Shown here in pieces: positions 17,293 through 25,850 of a stretch of 48,399 bases of DNA. This DNA is from Roseicyclus amphidinii (lineage in GTDB: Bacteria; Pseudomonadota; Alphaproteobacteria; Rhodobacterales; Rhodobacteraceae): NCBI RefSeq assembly GCF_030163755.1, contig NZ_JASJOE010000026.1, forward strand, positions 1 through 48,399, in the 5' to 3' direction. A program made the translations under genes and the position numbers. The notes under the pieces were generated by a model. It was not told the DNA's origin and did not search any database. It saw nothing but the letters and a program-made list of their open reading frames with translations. How positions within the stretch are numbered: position 1 is the first letter of the stretch; every line of letters begins with the position of its first letter.

Positions 17293-17348
17293 GGTTCAAG
17301 GGCTGAACCGGGCGCGGTCGTGGTTACGTGAGACAGGTCACGAACCAC
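17293..17348 (+). promoter_or_regulatory. two inverted repeats in the DUF1328 leader
   Basis: GGTTCA (17293-17298) pairs with TGAACC (17304-17309). A second, longer hairpin joins GTGGTTACGTGA (17320-17331) to TCACGAACCAC (17338-17348) with one bulged base and a 6-base loop. The latter ends immediately before the AAGGAGA ribosome-binding site at 17350, so it could control translation or be an operator. Confidence 0.6.
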
Positions 17349-17362
17349 GAAGGAGACATTCC

Positions 17363-17536
17363 ATGCTGGGACTGGCCATCACCTTTTTCATCCTTGCGAT
17401 CATCGCGGGCGTGCTTGGCTTCGGCGGCATCGCCGCGGCCTCTGCCGGCATCGCGCAGATCCTGTTCTTCATCTTTCTCGCGCTGTTCATTGTGTCGCTG
17501 ATCGCGCGCGCGGTCCGCGGGCGGCCGCCGCTGTGA
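17363..17536 (+). CDS. DUF1328 small membrane protein (YtjA family)
   Basis: A 57-residue protein with two transmembrane helices: [19 protein letters not shown], then [20 protein letters not shown], linked by GGIAAASAG. This is the DUF1328/YtjA pattern (two helices joined by a small-residue turn and ending in a short basic tail). Members are often stress- or stationary-phase-induced; the molecular role is unknown. AAGGAGA lies 7-13 bases before the ATG, a strong site. It lies between ppk and ppx but probably has its own promoter, given the 152-bp gap and leader hairpins. Confidence 0.9.
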   Translation: MLGLAITFFILAIIAGVLGFGGIAAASAGIAQILFFIFLALFIVSLIARAVRGRPPL

Positions 17537-17694
17537 CGCCGCTCAAGTGACACCGCTCACGCGGTTGCGCCGCCGGCGTTGCGCACGCATGACGTCGCGT
17601 GCGGGGGGGCGGTGTCCGTGACGGCCCCGATTGACCCTGACAAAGGGTTCATGCGACACCTCATGTGCACCGCGGTCTGAGGGGGATCCTGATC

Positions 17695-19260
17695 ATGGAC
17701 GACGCTCACCCCGAATGGGGTCCGTTCGGCGTGCCGCTGTTCGACGGCCCCGAGGCGCAGGCGCTGGCGCGCGTGGGCGTGATCGACATCGGATCGAACT
17801 CGGTCCGGATGGTGATCTTCGACGGCGCGGCGCGCAGCCCGGCCTATTTCTTCAACGAGAAGATCCTGTGCGGTCTCGGCATCGGCTTTGCCGAAACCGG
17901 CTGCCTGAACCCCGAGGGCAAGGCGCGCGCGCTGGCCGCGCTGCGCCGTTTCGCCCGGCTGGCCGAAGCGGCCGAGGTATCGCCCCTGCTGGCGGTGGCC
18001 ACGGCGGCGGTGCGCGATGCCGAGGACGGGCCCGCGTTCCGCGACCAGGTGCGCGCCGAGACGGGGCTGGAGATCCGGGTGATCGACGGCGCCGAGGAGG
18101 CGCGGCTGTCGGCGCAGGGCGTGTTGCTGGGCTGGCCGGGGGCCGAGGGGCTGATCTGCGACATCGGCGGCTCGTCGATGGAATTGGCCGAACTGATGGG
18201 CGGCGGCGCGGTCGGACGGCGCGCGACCTCGGGGCTGGGGCCGCTCAAGCTGATGGGCATGCCCGGCGGCAAGAAGGCGCTGCGCGCCCATATCAAGGCC
18301 GAGGTGGCGAAGCTGGCCGACGGTTTCGGCGCGGATATCCCCGAAGGGCTGTTCCTTGTCGGGGGCTCGTGGCGGGCCATCGCGCGCATCGACATGGAGC
18401 GGCGCGGTTACCCGCTCAAGGTGCTGCACGAATACCGCATGACGCCCAAGGGCATCCTCGACACGATCAAGTATATCGGCAAATCCGACATCGAGGCGCT
18501 GCGCGCGCAGACCGGCACCAGCGCCGAACGGATGCGGCTCGTGCCGCATGCCGCCGAGGTGCTGAAGGTTCTGGTGCGGCAGCTGAAGCCGAAGGAAATC
18601 GCCGTCTCCTCCTACGGGATCCGCGAGGGGCTGCTCTACGAGCAGATGTCCGAGACGCTCAAGGCGCGCGACCCGTTGATCGAGGCCGCCCGCCATTCCG
18701 AGGCGCAATATGCAAGGATGCCCGGCTTCGGCCGGCAGCTCTACCGCTTCGTCGAGCCGCTGTTCCCCCGCGCGCGGGAGGACAGGAAGCGCCTGATCCG
18801 CGCGGCCTGCCTGCTGCATGACGTCAGTTGGCGCGCGCATCCCGATTACCGCGCCGAGGTCTGTTTCGACAACGCCACCCGCGCCAATCTTGGCGGCATG
18901 ACCCATGCCGAGCGCGTGTTCCTTGGCCTTGCGCTGCTGCATCGCTACAAGGGCAACCGCGACGGCACGGGGTTCGACACCTCGCTGCTGAAGCTCCTGC
19001 CCGAGGCGCAGGTGATCGAGGCCGAGACGCTGGGCCGCGCGATGCGCTTCGGCGCGATGTTCGCCGTCGCCAACCCCTCCGAGCATGGCACGCTGACCTT
19101 CCGTCCGAAGCGGCGCGAGTTGATCCTGACGCTGCACACCGATGCCGGGCGCGACCTGTTCGGCGAGGTCGCGCAGGCGCGCTTCAAGGCGTTGGCCGCG
19201 GCGATGGGGGTCGAGCCGCTGGTCGAGGGCGCAACCGAGGCCGGCACCGCCCGGCGGTAG
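17695..19260 (+). CDS. ppx: exopolyphosphatase / guanosine pentaphosphatase family (Ppx/GppA)
   Basis: A 521-residue enzyme of the actin-like Ppx/GppA family that removes terminal phosphates from polyphosphate (or converts pppGpp). Seen are GVIDIGSNSVRMVIFD (phosphate-1 loop, residues 23-38), AVATAAVRDAEDG near 100-112, the CDIGGSSMELAEL phosphate-2 loop near 155-167, and VSSYGIREGLLYEQM near 302-316. A C-terminal HD-like helical region carries LLHDVSW. ATG 17695 follows a GAGGGGGA site; an in-frame GTG ten codons earlier is less likely. Together with ppk it can set polyphosphate levels. Confidence 0.93.
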   Translation: MDDAHPEWGPFGVPLFDGPEAQALARVGVIDIGSNSVRMVIFDGAARSPAYFFNEKILCGLGIGFAETGCLNPEGKARALAALRRFARLAEAAEVSPLLAVATAAVRDAEDGPAFRDQVRAETGLEIRVIDGAEEARLSAQGVLLGWPGAEGLICDIGGSSMELAELMGGGAVGRRATSGLGPLKLMGMPGGKKALRAHIKAEVAKLADGFGADIPEGLFLVGGSWRAIARIDMERRGYPLKVLHEYRMTPKGILDTIKYIGKSDIEALRAQTGTSAERMRLVPHAAEVLKVLVRQLKPKEIAVSSYGIREGLLYEQMSETLKARDPLIEAARHSEAQYARMPGFGRQLYRFVEPLFPRAREDRKRLIRAACLLHDVSWRAHPDYRAEVCFDNATRANLGGMTHAERVFLGLALLHRYKGNRDGTGFDTSLLKLLPEAQVIEAETLGRAMRFGAMFAVANPSEHGTLTFRPKRRELILTLHTDAGRDLFGEVAQARFKALAAAMGVEPLVEGATEAGTARR

Positions 19261-19588
19261 AGTTTCCCGCCATGGCGCAGGCCGGTGCATCGGTCCAGTC
19301 TTTCCGCATCGCCGCCCCGTCTGGCCCTGTCCCGAGGGGCGCGGCCATGCCCTGCCGCGATGCGCTCGCTCTCTCCCTCGTGGCGCGTGCGGCCGCGTGG
19401 GTCATGGTGCGCCCGTCCCCCTCCGGGCCGCGCGGGGCGGCGTGATCCGCCTTGCTCGGCCACGGGTGGTGCCGCGGGCTCCCGCCAGGGCGACGGGTGG
19501 CCCCGGTCCGCTCAGGCGCGGCTTGTGAGGCGTTTTCCTTTGGCGTATGCGTCCTGCGACGCCACACTTGCCAGAGGGAACGCGCCCC
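19261..19588. other. 328-bp interval without a convincing gene
   Basis: A 57-codon frame at 19272-19445 exists, but it has no recognisable domain and no good ribosome-binding site. A weak 6-bp inverted repeat, TGGCGT (19541-19546) and ACGCCA (19559-19564), lies about 25 bp before proS. The region presumably holds the proS promoter. Confidence 0.5.
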
Positions 19589-20932
19589 ATGCGCCTCAGC
19601 CGCTATTTCCTGCCCGTCCTGAAGGAAACGCCCTCCGAGGCGCAGATCGTCAGCCACCGGCTGATGCTGCGCGCGGGGATGATCAAGCAGGCTTCGGCCG
19701 GGATCTATTCCTGGCTGCCGCTGGGCTACAAGGTGCTCAAGCGCATCGAGCAGATCGTCCACGAGGAACAGATCCGCGCCGGTCACCTGCCCATGCTGAT
19801 GCCGGTGATCCAGTCCGCGGACCTGTGGCGCGAGAGCGGGCGGTATGACGCCTACGGCGCCGAGATGCTGCGCATCAAGGACCGGCACGAGCGCGACATG
19901 CTGTTCACGCCGACGGCGGAAGAGCTGATCACCGACATCTTCCGCGCGCATGTGACCAGCTACAAGGATCTGCCGCTGACGATGTACCAGATCCAGTGGA
20001 AGTTCCGCGACGAGATCCGCCCGCGCTTCGGCGTGATGCGGGGGCGCGAGTTCTACATGAAGGACGGCTACAACTTCGACCTGACCAAGGAAGACGCGCT
20101 TCACGCCTACAACCGGCACCTCGTGAGCTACCTGCGCACCTACGAGCGGATGGGCCTGCAGGCCATCCCGATGCGCGCGGATTCGGGGCCGATCGGGGGC
20201 GACGACACCCATGAATTCCTCGTGCTGGCCGAGACCGGCGAGAGCGAGGTGTTCTACGACAGCGAGATCACGGACCTGAAGTTCGGGGATCGGGAGATCG
20301 ACTATGATTCCCGTGAGCAGTGCCAGTCCGTGCTGGAGGAGTTCACGTCCCGCTACGCCCGCACCGACGAGACCCACGACGCGGAGCTCTTCGCCCGCAT
20401 CCCGCAGGAGCGCCAGCGCGTCGCCCGCGGCATCGAGGTGGGGCAGATCTTCTACTTCGGCACCAAGTATTCCGAGGCGATGGGGGCGCTTGTCGACGAC
20501 GGCAAGGGCGGCCGGGTGCCGGTTCACATGGGCTCGCACGGGATCGGGGTAAGCCGCCTCGTGGGCGCGATCATCGAGGCGTCGCATGATGACAACGGCA
20601 TCATCTGGCCCGAGGGGGTGACGCCCTTCCACGTGGGCATCGTGAACCTGAAACAGGGCGACGCCGCCTGTGATGCGGCCTGCGAGGATCTTTACAAGGC
20701 GTTCATGTCCAAGGGGTTGGAGCCGCTCTACGACGACCGCAGCGAACGCGCGGGGGCGAAATTCGCCACCATGGACCTGGTCGGCCTGCCGTGGCGGATC
20801 ACGGTCGGCCCGCGCGGCCTTGCCGCGGGCAAGGTCGAGCTGACGAGCCGCCGCACCGGCGAAAGCGAGGAAATGTCGCCGGAGGCGGCGCTGGCGCGCG
20901 TGGCCGAGATCTACGCCCCCCACATGGCGTGA
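19589..20932 (+). CDS. proS: prolyl-tRNA synthetase, short form
   Basis: A 447-residue class II aminoacyl-tRNA synthetase that charges tRNA-Pro. Motif 1 region is around [18 protein letters not shown]; motif 2 is [20 protein letters not shown] near residues 132-151; motif 3 is [16 protein letters not shown] near 314-329. The 440-residue size and the lack of an inserted editing domain between motifs 2 and 3 match the short alphaproteobacterial type, which leaves mischarged Ala-tRNA-Pro to separate editing proteins. The start at 19589 (MRLSRYFLP) is the conserved one; the frame opens 14 codons earlier. It ends 48 bp before the 24-bp palindrome. Confidence 0.96.
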   Translation: MRLSRYFLPVLKETPSEAQIVSHRLMLRAGMIKQASAGIYSWLPLGYKVLKRIEQIVHEEQIRAGHLPMLMPVIQSADLWRESGRYDAYGAEMLRIKDRHERDMLFTPTAEELITDIFRAHVTSYKDLPLTMYQIQWKFRDEIRPRFGVMRGREFYMKDGYNFDLTKEDALHAYNRHLVSYLRTYERMGLQAIPMRADSGPIGGDDTHEFLVLAETGESEVFYDSEITDLKFGDREIDYDSREQCQSVLEEFTSRYARTDETHDAELFARIPQERQRVARGIEVGQIFYFGTKYSEAMGALVDDGKGGRVPVHMGSHGIGVSRLVGAIIEASHDDNGIIWPEGVTPFHVGIVNLKQGDAACDAACEDLYKAFMSKGLEPLYDDRSERAGAKFATMDLVGLPWRITVGPRGLAAGKVELTSRRTGESEEMSPEAALARVAEIYAPHMA

Positions 20933-20979
20933 CGCGCATCGCGTGAACGGGCGGCCGGGCGCAGCCCGGCCTGCGGGAT

Positions 20980-21003
20980 GCGAATTTTCGTACGAAAATT
21001 CGC
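20980..21003. repeat. 24-bp perfect palindrome, second identical copy
   Basis: Identical base for base to 20-43 (arms GCGAATTTTCGT and complement). It lies between the convergent ends of proS and the next minus-strand gene. A different small palindrome, GGATTTCG (21040-21047) and CGAAATCC (21051-21058), follows 36 bp later, so this 134-bp gap carries two stem-loops. Confidence 0.95.
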
Positions 21004-21039
21004 ACCGGTGCCGCGCAGGCGGCGCGCCCCCGGCCCAAG

Positions 21040-21058
21040 GGATTTCGGTTCGAAATCC
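21040..21058. repeat. 8-bp stem palindrome GGATTTCG/CGAAATCC
   Basis: An inverted repeat with a 3-base loop (GTT), ending 8 bp before the stop of the convergent minus-strand gene. Its AT core with GC flanks resembles the other palindromes in the window. It could act in transcription termination in either direction. Confidence 0.7.
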
Positions 21059-21066
21059 GCCGCGCG

Positions 21067-21417
21067 CTACAGCTCCACCTCGCCGCCTTCGCCGATCTCC
21101 GGCAGGGGCTCGATGGGTGGCGCATCCTCGCTGCGCCGGATCAGGATATCACCGTTCGGCAGCCGTTCGGGCAGCTCGTAATGGCCCAGGTCATCGACCA
21201 GCTCGCCCATCCGCTCCAGCATCGGCAGGACTTCGTCTTCGAAGAACGGCCGCGCCTCGTCGAGCAGCGGGCGCATCTCGTCCATCAGCCCCTCGAGGAT
21301 CATCCGCGTCCCTTCACCCAGAAGGTCGAACCCGTCGCGCAGGTCCTCGCCCTCCTCCTGCGCCACCCCAGGCGTGGCAAGGCCCAGCATCAGCACCGTC
21401 AGCATCACCTGTCTCAT
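21067..21417 (-). CDS. hypothetical exported protein
   Basis: A 116-residue protein with a signal peptide (QVMLTVLMLGLATPGVAQ, cleaved near residue 19). The mature chain is very acidic and mostly helical-looking (GMILEGLMDEMRPLLDEARP-type heptads), then a proline-rich acidic tail (APPIEPLPEIGEGGEVEL). Similar short periplasmic proteins occur in Rhodobacteraceae, sometimes mislabelled as ATPases; no ATPase motif is present here. The start at 21417 puts the signal peptide first; the longer frame adds an implausible leader. Function unknown. Confidence 0.65.
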   Translation of the reverse strand: MRQVMLTVLMLGLATPGVAQEEGEDLRDGFDLLGEGTRMILEGLMDEMRPLLDEARPFFEDEVLPMLERMGELVDDLGHYELPERLPNGDILIRRSEDAPPIEPLPEIGEGGEVEL

Positions 21418-21470
21418 GGCTGTCCTCCTCCATGGTCCCGGGGCGGACATAGGCACGCGCGCCCCCCGTT

Positions 21471-22496
21471 TCACCCCCTTGCCTGCAGGTCCAGCGTCAC
21501 CGGGAAATGGTCCGAGGCGGCCAGCAACGCGTCGCGCAGCCCCTCGTCCTCCCAGCATCCGGGGTCCTCGAACGGGTGCCAGACCCGCCAGCGCCGCGCC
21601 GCGCCGCGCAGGTCGGGCGAGACGAAGATGTAATCGAGCAGCGCCGAGAGATACCGCCCCTCAGACGCGATGTAGAAGCGCGCCGTGGTGGGGGCGGCCA
21701 CGATCCGCCGCTCCAGCGCCTTGGCGGCATGGGGGTCGAACATCAGCCCGCCGTCGCCATCCCCCCAGCCCATCACGATCTCGACCCCCGAGCGGCCGAA
21801 CAGTTCCTCGTAGACGTCGAGGCCGGGGCCGTCGTTGAGGTCGCCCAGCACGATCAGCGGCGTGCCCTCGGCAAGGTGCGCCTCGATCCGGCGGCGCAGC
21901 CAGATGCATTGCGCCAACTGCTTGCGCCGGTTGGCGATGGCGATCTTCATCGCGTGATCGGCGTCGCGCGCCCCGTGCGGTGCCTTTGATTTCACATGCA
22001 CCCCGATCATCCGCATCGGCCCCAGCGGCGTCTCCAGCCGCATCTCGAGCGGCGGTTTCGAGAAGACCACGACATCTTCTGTCGCGTCGACATCGAGGTC
22101 GATCCGCAATTGCCCGTCGAAGCGCGGCGCACCCAGCTCGACCGGGTCATGCCGCGCCGTGATCACGTCGGGATCGTGGAGCAGCATCAGCTCCTGCTGG
22201 GTGTCGTTGGCGAAGCCGAAACAGACCTCGCGCGCCCGGATGCCCGCGGCACGCGCGAAATTCGCCAGCGCCACGGCCCCGTTGCGGTGCCGCGAGATGT
22301 CGGGTGCCTCCACCACCATGACCGCATCGGCATCCATCGTGCGGAAGACGGTGGTCAGCGCCTCGAGCTGTTCGCGCCGCGTGATGCCCTGCCGCGCCGA
22401 CCACTGGTTGTCCGACAGAAGCCGCCCGTCGTCATCGAAGAGCGCGTGGAACCATTCCACGTTATAGGCCGCGATCCTGAGCGTCCGCGCGGCCAC
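21471..22496 (-). CDS. endonuclease/exonuclease/phosphatase (EEP) family protein
   Basis: A 341-residue protein of the DNase I-like metal-dependent phosphoesterase fold. Active-site signatures are visible: IAAYNVEWF (residues 8-16, metal/Asn), MVVEAPD (near 60, catalytic Glu), IVLGDLNDGPG (near 220, Asp/Asn) and the final ASDHFPVTLDL (Asp-His pair). No signal peptide is present. It begins at a GTG four bases after the stop of the TerB/DnaJ gene, so it is surely in the same transcript. Substrate (nucleic acid, phospholipid or sugar phosphate) cannot be told. Confidence 0.85.
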   Translation of the reverse strand: MAARTLRIAAYNVEWFHALFDDDGRLLSDNQWSARQGITRREQLEALTTVFRTMDADAVMVVEAPDISRHRNGAVALANFARAAGIRAREVCFGFANDTQQELMLLHDPDVITARHDPVELGAPRFDGQLRIDLDVDATEDVVVFSKPPLEMRLETPLGPMRMIGVHVKSKAPHGARDADHAMKIAIANRRKQLAQCIWLRRRIEAHLAEGTPLIVLGDLNDGPGLDVYEELFGRSGVEIVMGWGDGDGGLMFDPHAAKALERRIVAAPTTARFYIASEGRYLSALLDYIFVSPDLRGAARRWRVWHPFEDPGCWEDEGLRDALLAASDHFPVTLDLQARG

Positions 22497-22500
22497 CCGC

Positions 22501-23208
22501 TCAGGCCCGTTCGGCCGCGCGGGCCGAGATCTCTTCCCACGCCCGGTTCACGGCGACCAGCCGGTGCTCGGCCAGCTTCACCGCCTCTTCCGGCACGCCG
22601 CGCGCCAGCATCCGGTCGGGGTGCGTCGCGCGCACCTCGGCCTTCCAGGCGGCGCGGATCTCGGACATCGGCGCGTCCGGCGCCACGCCCAGCACGGTCC
22701 AGGGGTCGGGTGCTGTCCCCTCGACCCAGCGCGCGCGGATGCGGCGAAAGCCCACCTCGCCCATGCCGAAGATCTCGGCCACGCGGGCAAGGAAGGCATC
22801 CTCGGCAGGGTGGTATTCGCCATCGGCCGTGGCGATGTGAAAGAGCCCCTCCATCAGGTCGCACAGCACGCTGTCCGCGCCGCAGGGCGTACCCTCGGCC
22901 CGGAACATCCGCGCGATGCGCGCGGCGTAATCCTCGAACCCCGCCACGTCCTCGCGCGCGAGGTTGAAGACCCGCGCCGCCGCGCGCTCCTCTTCGGGGG
23001 GGATGTGGAACACCTGCCGGAAGGCGGTCACCTCGTCACGGGTGACAAGGCCGTCGGCCTTGGCCATCTTGGCCGACAGCGCGATCACCGCGATGGTGAA
23101 GGCGACCGAGCGTTCGGGCGGCGCGCGCAGGCGGTCGAACACCGCCGACAGCCCCTCGCCCTTGGCGAGTGCAGCGAGGGCCTCGGTGATGCGGGTCCAG
23201 AGCGACAT
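22501..23208 (-). CDS. DjlA-like TerB and J-domain protein
   Basis: A 235-residue protein joining two domains. Residues about 25-150 form a TerB-like helical domain with metal-binding acidic motifs (KADGLVTRDEVTAF and IATADGEYHPAEDAFL). Residues about 168-235 form a C-terminal J domain with the HPD tripeptide near 196-198 in ATHPDRM, which stimulates a DnaK-type ATPase. This is the DjlA layout but without the N-terminal membrane anchor of E. coli DjlA; the N-terminus is only mildly hydrophobic. It is followed directly by the EEP gene. Confidence 0.87.
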   Translation of the reverse strand: MSLWTRITEALAALAKGEGLSAVFDRLRAPPERSVAFTIAVIALSAKMAKADGLVTRDEVTAFRQVFHIPPEEERAAARVFNLAREDVAGFEDYAARIARMFRAEGTPCGADSVLCDLMEGLFHIATADGEYHPAEDAFLARVAEIFGMGEVGFRRIRARWVEGTAPDPWTVLGVAPDAPMSEIRAAWKAEVRATHPDRMLARGVPEEAVKLAEHRLVAVNRAWEEISARAAERA

Positions 23209-23262
23209 GGGGCGAAAGCCTATCGGAAACGCCCCGGGAATGTCAGGGGAAACCGGCCCCGC

Positions 23263-23730
23263 TCACAGCATTTTCTGCATCAGCACAAGGTCGTGCCAGC
23301 GCCCGAACTTCCAGCCCACCTCCGGCAGGCGCGCGATCTGCCGGTAGCCCAAGGCGGCATGAAAGGCGGCCCCGCCCGCGTTCTCGCCCGCCACGCCCGC
23401 GATCATCGAATGCATCCCCGCGGCCCTTGCGTGATCCTCGGCCGCCGCCATCAGCGCCCGCCCGATCCCGCGGCCCCGCGCAGCTTCCGCCACATGCACC
23501 GAATGCTCGACCGTGAAGGCGTAACCCGGCCCGCCGCGGAACTGGACATAGGTGATGAAGCCCTGCACCCCGCCGTCCTCGGCCACGAGAAAGGGCTGCC
23601 CCTCCATCTGCGTGGCCAACACCTCGGGCATCTTCTCGGCGGTGGTGAAGGTCTGCGTCGTCTCGCGGATCACCCGGTTCCAGATCGTGCAGATCGCGCC
23701 CGCATCCTCGGGCCGGGCGGGGCGGATCAC
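23263..23730 (-). CDS. GNAT family N-acetyltransferase
   Basis: A 155-residue acetyltransferase of the PAT/Bar-like GNAT type. The N-terminus IRPARPEDAGAICTIWNRVI is typical, and the acetyl-CoA loop is HVAEAARGRGIGRALM near residues 78-93, with NAGGAAFHAALGYRQIARL afterwards. It starts at a GTG overlapping the stop of the VOC gene (GTGA), implying coupled translation; the open frame continues upstream only inside that gene. Relatives acetylate phosphinothricin or methionine-derived compounds; the substrate here is unknown. Confidence 0.88.
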   Translation of the reverse strand: MIRPARPEDAGAICTIWNRVIRETTQTFTTAEKMPEVLATQMEGQPFLVAEDGGVQGFITYVQFRGGPGYAFTVEHSVHVAEAARGRGIGRALMAAAEDHARAAGMHSMIAGVAGENAGGAAFHAALGYRQIARLPEVGWKFGRWHDLVLMQKML

Positions 23731-24338
23731 AGCAGCACCTCGCCCCCCGGCGTGGCGATGCGCGCCTCCATCCGGGGCGACGGGCCGTCCACCACCTCCA
23801 CCCGCGGATCGTCGATCAGCGCCGACAGGGCGGCGCGCAGGGCAGGGGCCTCGGGCGAGACCAGCCGCAAGCCCGCCAACCGTGCGCCCACATCCGTCAG
23901 CCGCGGGGCAGGGTGGGCCGCGCCCTCCCATTCGATCAGCGCCGGGAAAAGCCCGCCGAAGGGCAGTTTGCCGTCGCGCGGCACCGCCATCCGCCAGCGC
24001 AGATCGCCCCGCGCCAGCGACCAGGGCACGCCGGTGCCCTCGGGCGAGGCGGCCAGCGCCGCCTCCAGGTCGTCGCAGCGGCAGATCCATGTGGTCGCCC
24101 GCGTCGCACCGCTGAAACTGTCCAGGTCGAACCACCGCGGCTGCGCGGGCGCGGTGCCCTCGGGGTCCACCGCGATCACCTCGAGATACTCGGCCCCCAG
24201 CCCCATCAGCCGGTTATGCGTGCCCATCGCCGCATGTTGCCCGCCCGGCTGCAAGGGCAGACCGAGCGCGCGCTCCACCGTCTCGGCCCCCTCGGCCAGC
24301 CGTTCCGCGCAAACCGCGATATGATCGAGTGTCAGCAT
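23727..24338 (-). CDS. VOC/glyoxalase-like domain protein
   Basis: A 203-residue protein beginning LTLDHIAVCAERLAEGAETV, the first beta-alpha unit of the vicinal oxygen chelate fold, with GTHNRLMGLGAEYLEVIAVDP near residues 38-58 (His and Glu as metal-ligand candidates). It fits the glyoxalase-like family PF13468. Two internal repeats of the fold are likely but only the first is clear. It forms a two-gene unit with the GNAT gene, and is divergent from the 5-FCL gene with 73 bp between. Function unknown. Confidence 0.78.
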   Translation of the reverse strand: MLTLDHIAVCAERLAEGAETVERALGLPLQPGGQHAAMGTHNRLMGLGAEYLEVIAVDPEGTAPAQPRWFDLDSFSGATRATTWICRCDDLEAALAASPEGTGVPWSLARGDLRWRMAVPRDGKLPFGGLFPALIEWEGAAHPAPRLTDVGARLAGLRLVSPEAPALRAALSALIDDPRVEVVDGPSPRMEARIATPGGEVLL

Positions 24339-24411
24339 CCTGTCGCCCCTTGCCCCTGTCCCGTCGCGCCCGGCCTTGCGCCGCGGGCACAGGCCCTATT
24401 CAGTCCGCCCC

Positions 24412-24978
24412 ATGTCCGACGTCAAGAGCGCCCTCCGCCAGACCGCCTATGCCGCCCGAAAGGCGGCCTTCGCCGCGCGGGTCGACACCGGAGCGGTCGC
24501 CGCCGCCACCGCGCATCTCCTGGCCGAGATCGGCCCCCCCGCGGGCCGCATCATCACGGGCTACATGCCGATCCGGACCGAGCTCGACCCGCTGCCGGCC
24601 ATGACGGCGCTGCACGGACAAGGCGCGCGCCTCGCCGTGCCGGTCATCGCGGGCAAGGGCCAGCCCCTCGACTTCCGCGAATGGGTGCCCGGCTGCGCGC
24701 TGACCGAAGGCCCCTTCGGTGCGATGATCCCCGAGCGCGGCGACTGGCTGACGCCCGACACGCTGATCGTGCCGCTGGTGGGGTTCGACGCCGCCTGCAA
24801 CCGGCTGGGCTACGGCGGCGGCTTCTACGACCGCACGCTTGCGCGGCTTTCGGCGCTTGGCCCGACGCGGGCCATAGGCTTCGCCTTTGCAGCGCAGGAA
24901 CTGCCGCCCCTGCCGGTGGAGCCGACCGACATCGCCCTCGACGCCATCGTGACCGAGGCGGGCGTTATCCGCCCCTGA
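24412..24978 (+). CDS. 5-formyltetrahydrofolate cyclo-ligase
   Basis: A 188-residue enzyme that uses ATP to convert 5-formyl-THF to 5,10-methenyl-THF. The signature LGYGGGFYDRTLA is near residues 131-143; the N-terminal helix SDVKSALRQTAYAARKAA and the RTELDPLPAM substrate loop fit the family, as does the final IALDAIVTEAGVI. The start at 24412 matches the usual length. In many bacteria a 6S RNA gene precedes this gene; only 73 bp separate it from the divergent VOC gene here, too little for one. Confidence 0.92.
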   Translation: MSDVKSALRQTAYAARKAAFAARVDTGAVAAATAHLLAEIGPPAGRIITGYMPIRTELDPLPAMTALHGQGARLAVPVIAGKGQPLDFREWVPGCALTEGPFGAMIPERGDWLTPDTLIVPLVGFDAACNRLGYGGGFYDRTLARLSALGPTRAIGFAFAAQELPPLPVEPTDIALDAIVTEAGVIRP

Positions 24979-25025
24979 CAGATTTCCACCTTGCCCCGCG
25001 GCGCGCCGCGACCTAATCCGGACCC

Positions 25026-25850
25026 ATGCGTATCCTTTTCCTCGGCGATGTGATGGGCCGCGCGGGCCGCGCCGCGATCACCGACCGCCTGCCGAAACTC
25101 CGCTCCGACTGGCGCCTCGATTTCGTCGTGGTGAACGGCGAGAACGCGACCGCGGGCGCGGGGCTTTCGGCGGCCCATGCGCAAGCGATCCTCGAGGCGG
25201 GGGCCGATTGCATCACGCTCGGCGATCACGCCTTCGACCAGCGCGAGATGCTGCAATTCATCGGGCAGGAGCCGCGCATCCTGCGGCCGCTGAACTTCGC
25301 CAAGGACGCGCCGGGCGCGGGCGCGCGGGTCTTCAAGGCGACGCAGGGTCGGCAGGTGCTGGTGACGCAGGCGCTGGGGCAGGTCTTCATGAAGCGGCCC
25401 TTCGACGACCCGTTCTCGGCGCTGGACGCGACGCTCAGGAAATACCCCCGCGGCGGCACGGTGCAGGCGGCACTCGTGGATATCCATGCCGAGGCGACCT
25501 CGGAAAAGATGGCCACCGGCCATTTCTGCGACGGCCGCGCCTCGATCGTCGTGGGCACCCACACCCATGTGCCGACGGCGGATGCGATGATCCTGCCGGG
25601 CGGCGCCGCCTACATGACCGATGCGGGCATGTGCGGCGATTACCATTCCGTCATCGGCATGGAAAAATCCGAGCCGATGCGCCGCTTCATCACCGGCATG
25701 CCGAAAGAGCGGTTCACGCCCGCGAACGGCCCGGCCACCCTCTCGGGCCTCTACGTGGAAACCGACGACCGCACCGGGGCCGCGACGCTTGTGCGCCCCG
25801 TCCGCACCGGCGGCGCGCTCCTGCCCGAAGGGCCCGTGGATGCGGCGTGA
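25026..25850 (+). CDS. YmdB-type metallophosphoesterase (TIGR00282)
   Basis: A 274-residue two-metal phosphodiesterase. Metal-ligand motifs are GDVMGRAGR (residues 7-15), VVNGENATAG near 37-46, LGDHAFDQ near 66-73, DIHAEATSEK near 152-161 and the closing VVGTHTHVPTAD near 178-189. Bacillus YmdB hydrolyses 2',3'- and 3',5'-cyclic nucleotides and affects RNA decay and biofilm; the role in alphaproteobacteria is not established to my knowledge. It follows the 5-FCL gene by 47 bp, a conserved-looking pair, and overlaps the following EamA gene by 11 bp. Confidence 0.92.
   Translation: MRILFLGDVMGRAGRAAITDRLPKLRSDWRLDFVVVNGENATAGAGLSAAHAQAILEAGADCITLGDHAFDQREMLQFIGQEPRILRPLNFAKDAPGAGARVFKATQGRQVLVTQALGQVFMKRPFDDPFSALDATLRKYPRGGTVQAALVDIHAEATSEKMATGHFCDGRASIVVGTHTHVPTADAMILPGGAAYMTDAGMCGDYHSVIGMEKSEPMRRFITGMPKERFTPANGPATLSGLYVETDDRTGAATLVRPVRTGGALLPEGPVDAA

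Noticed and set aside
17305-17325. EcfG-type (GGAAC-N16/17-GTT) promoter before the DUF1328 gene
   Set aside because: The -35-like element reads TGAAC and the gap to GTT is only 14 bp, too short for the known consensus.
19272-19445. 57-codon frame between ppx and proS
   Set aside because: No conserved features, no good ribosome-binding site and typical GC-rich random composition.
24339-24411. 6S RNA gene upstream of the 5-FCL gene
   Set aside because: The 73-bp divergent gap is too short for a 6S RNA and no suitable long hairpin is present.
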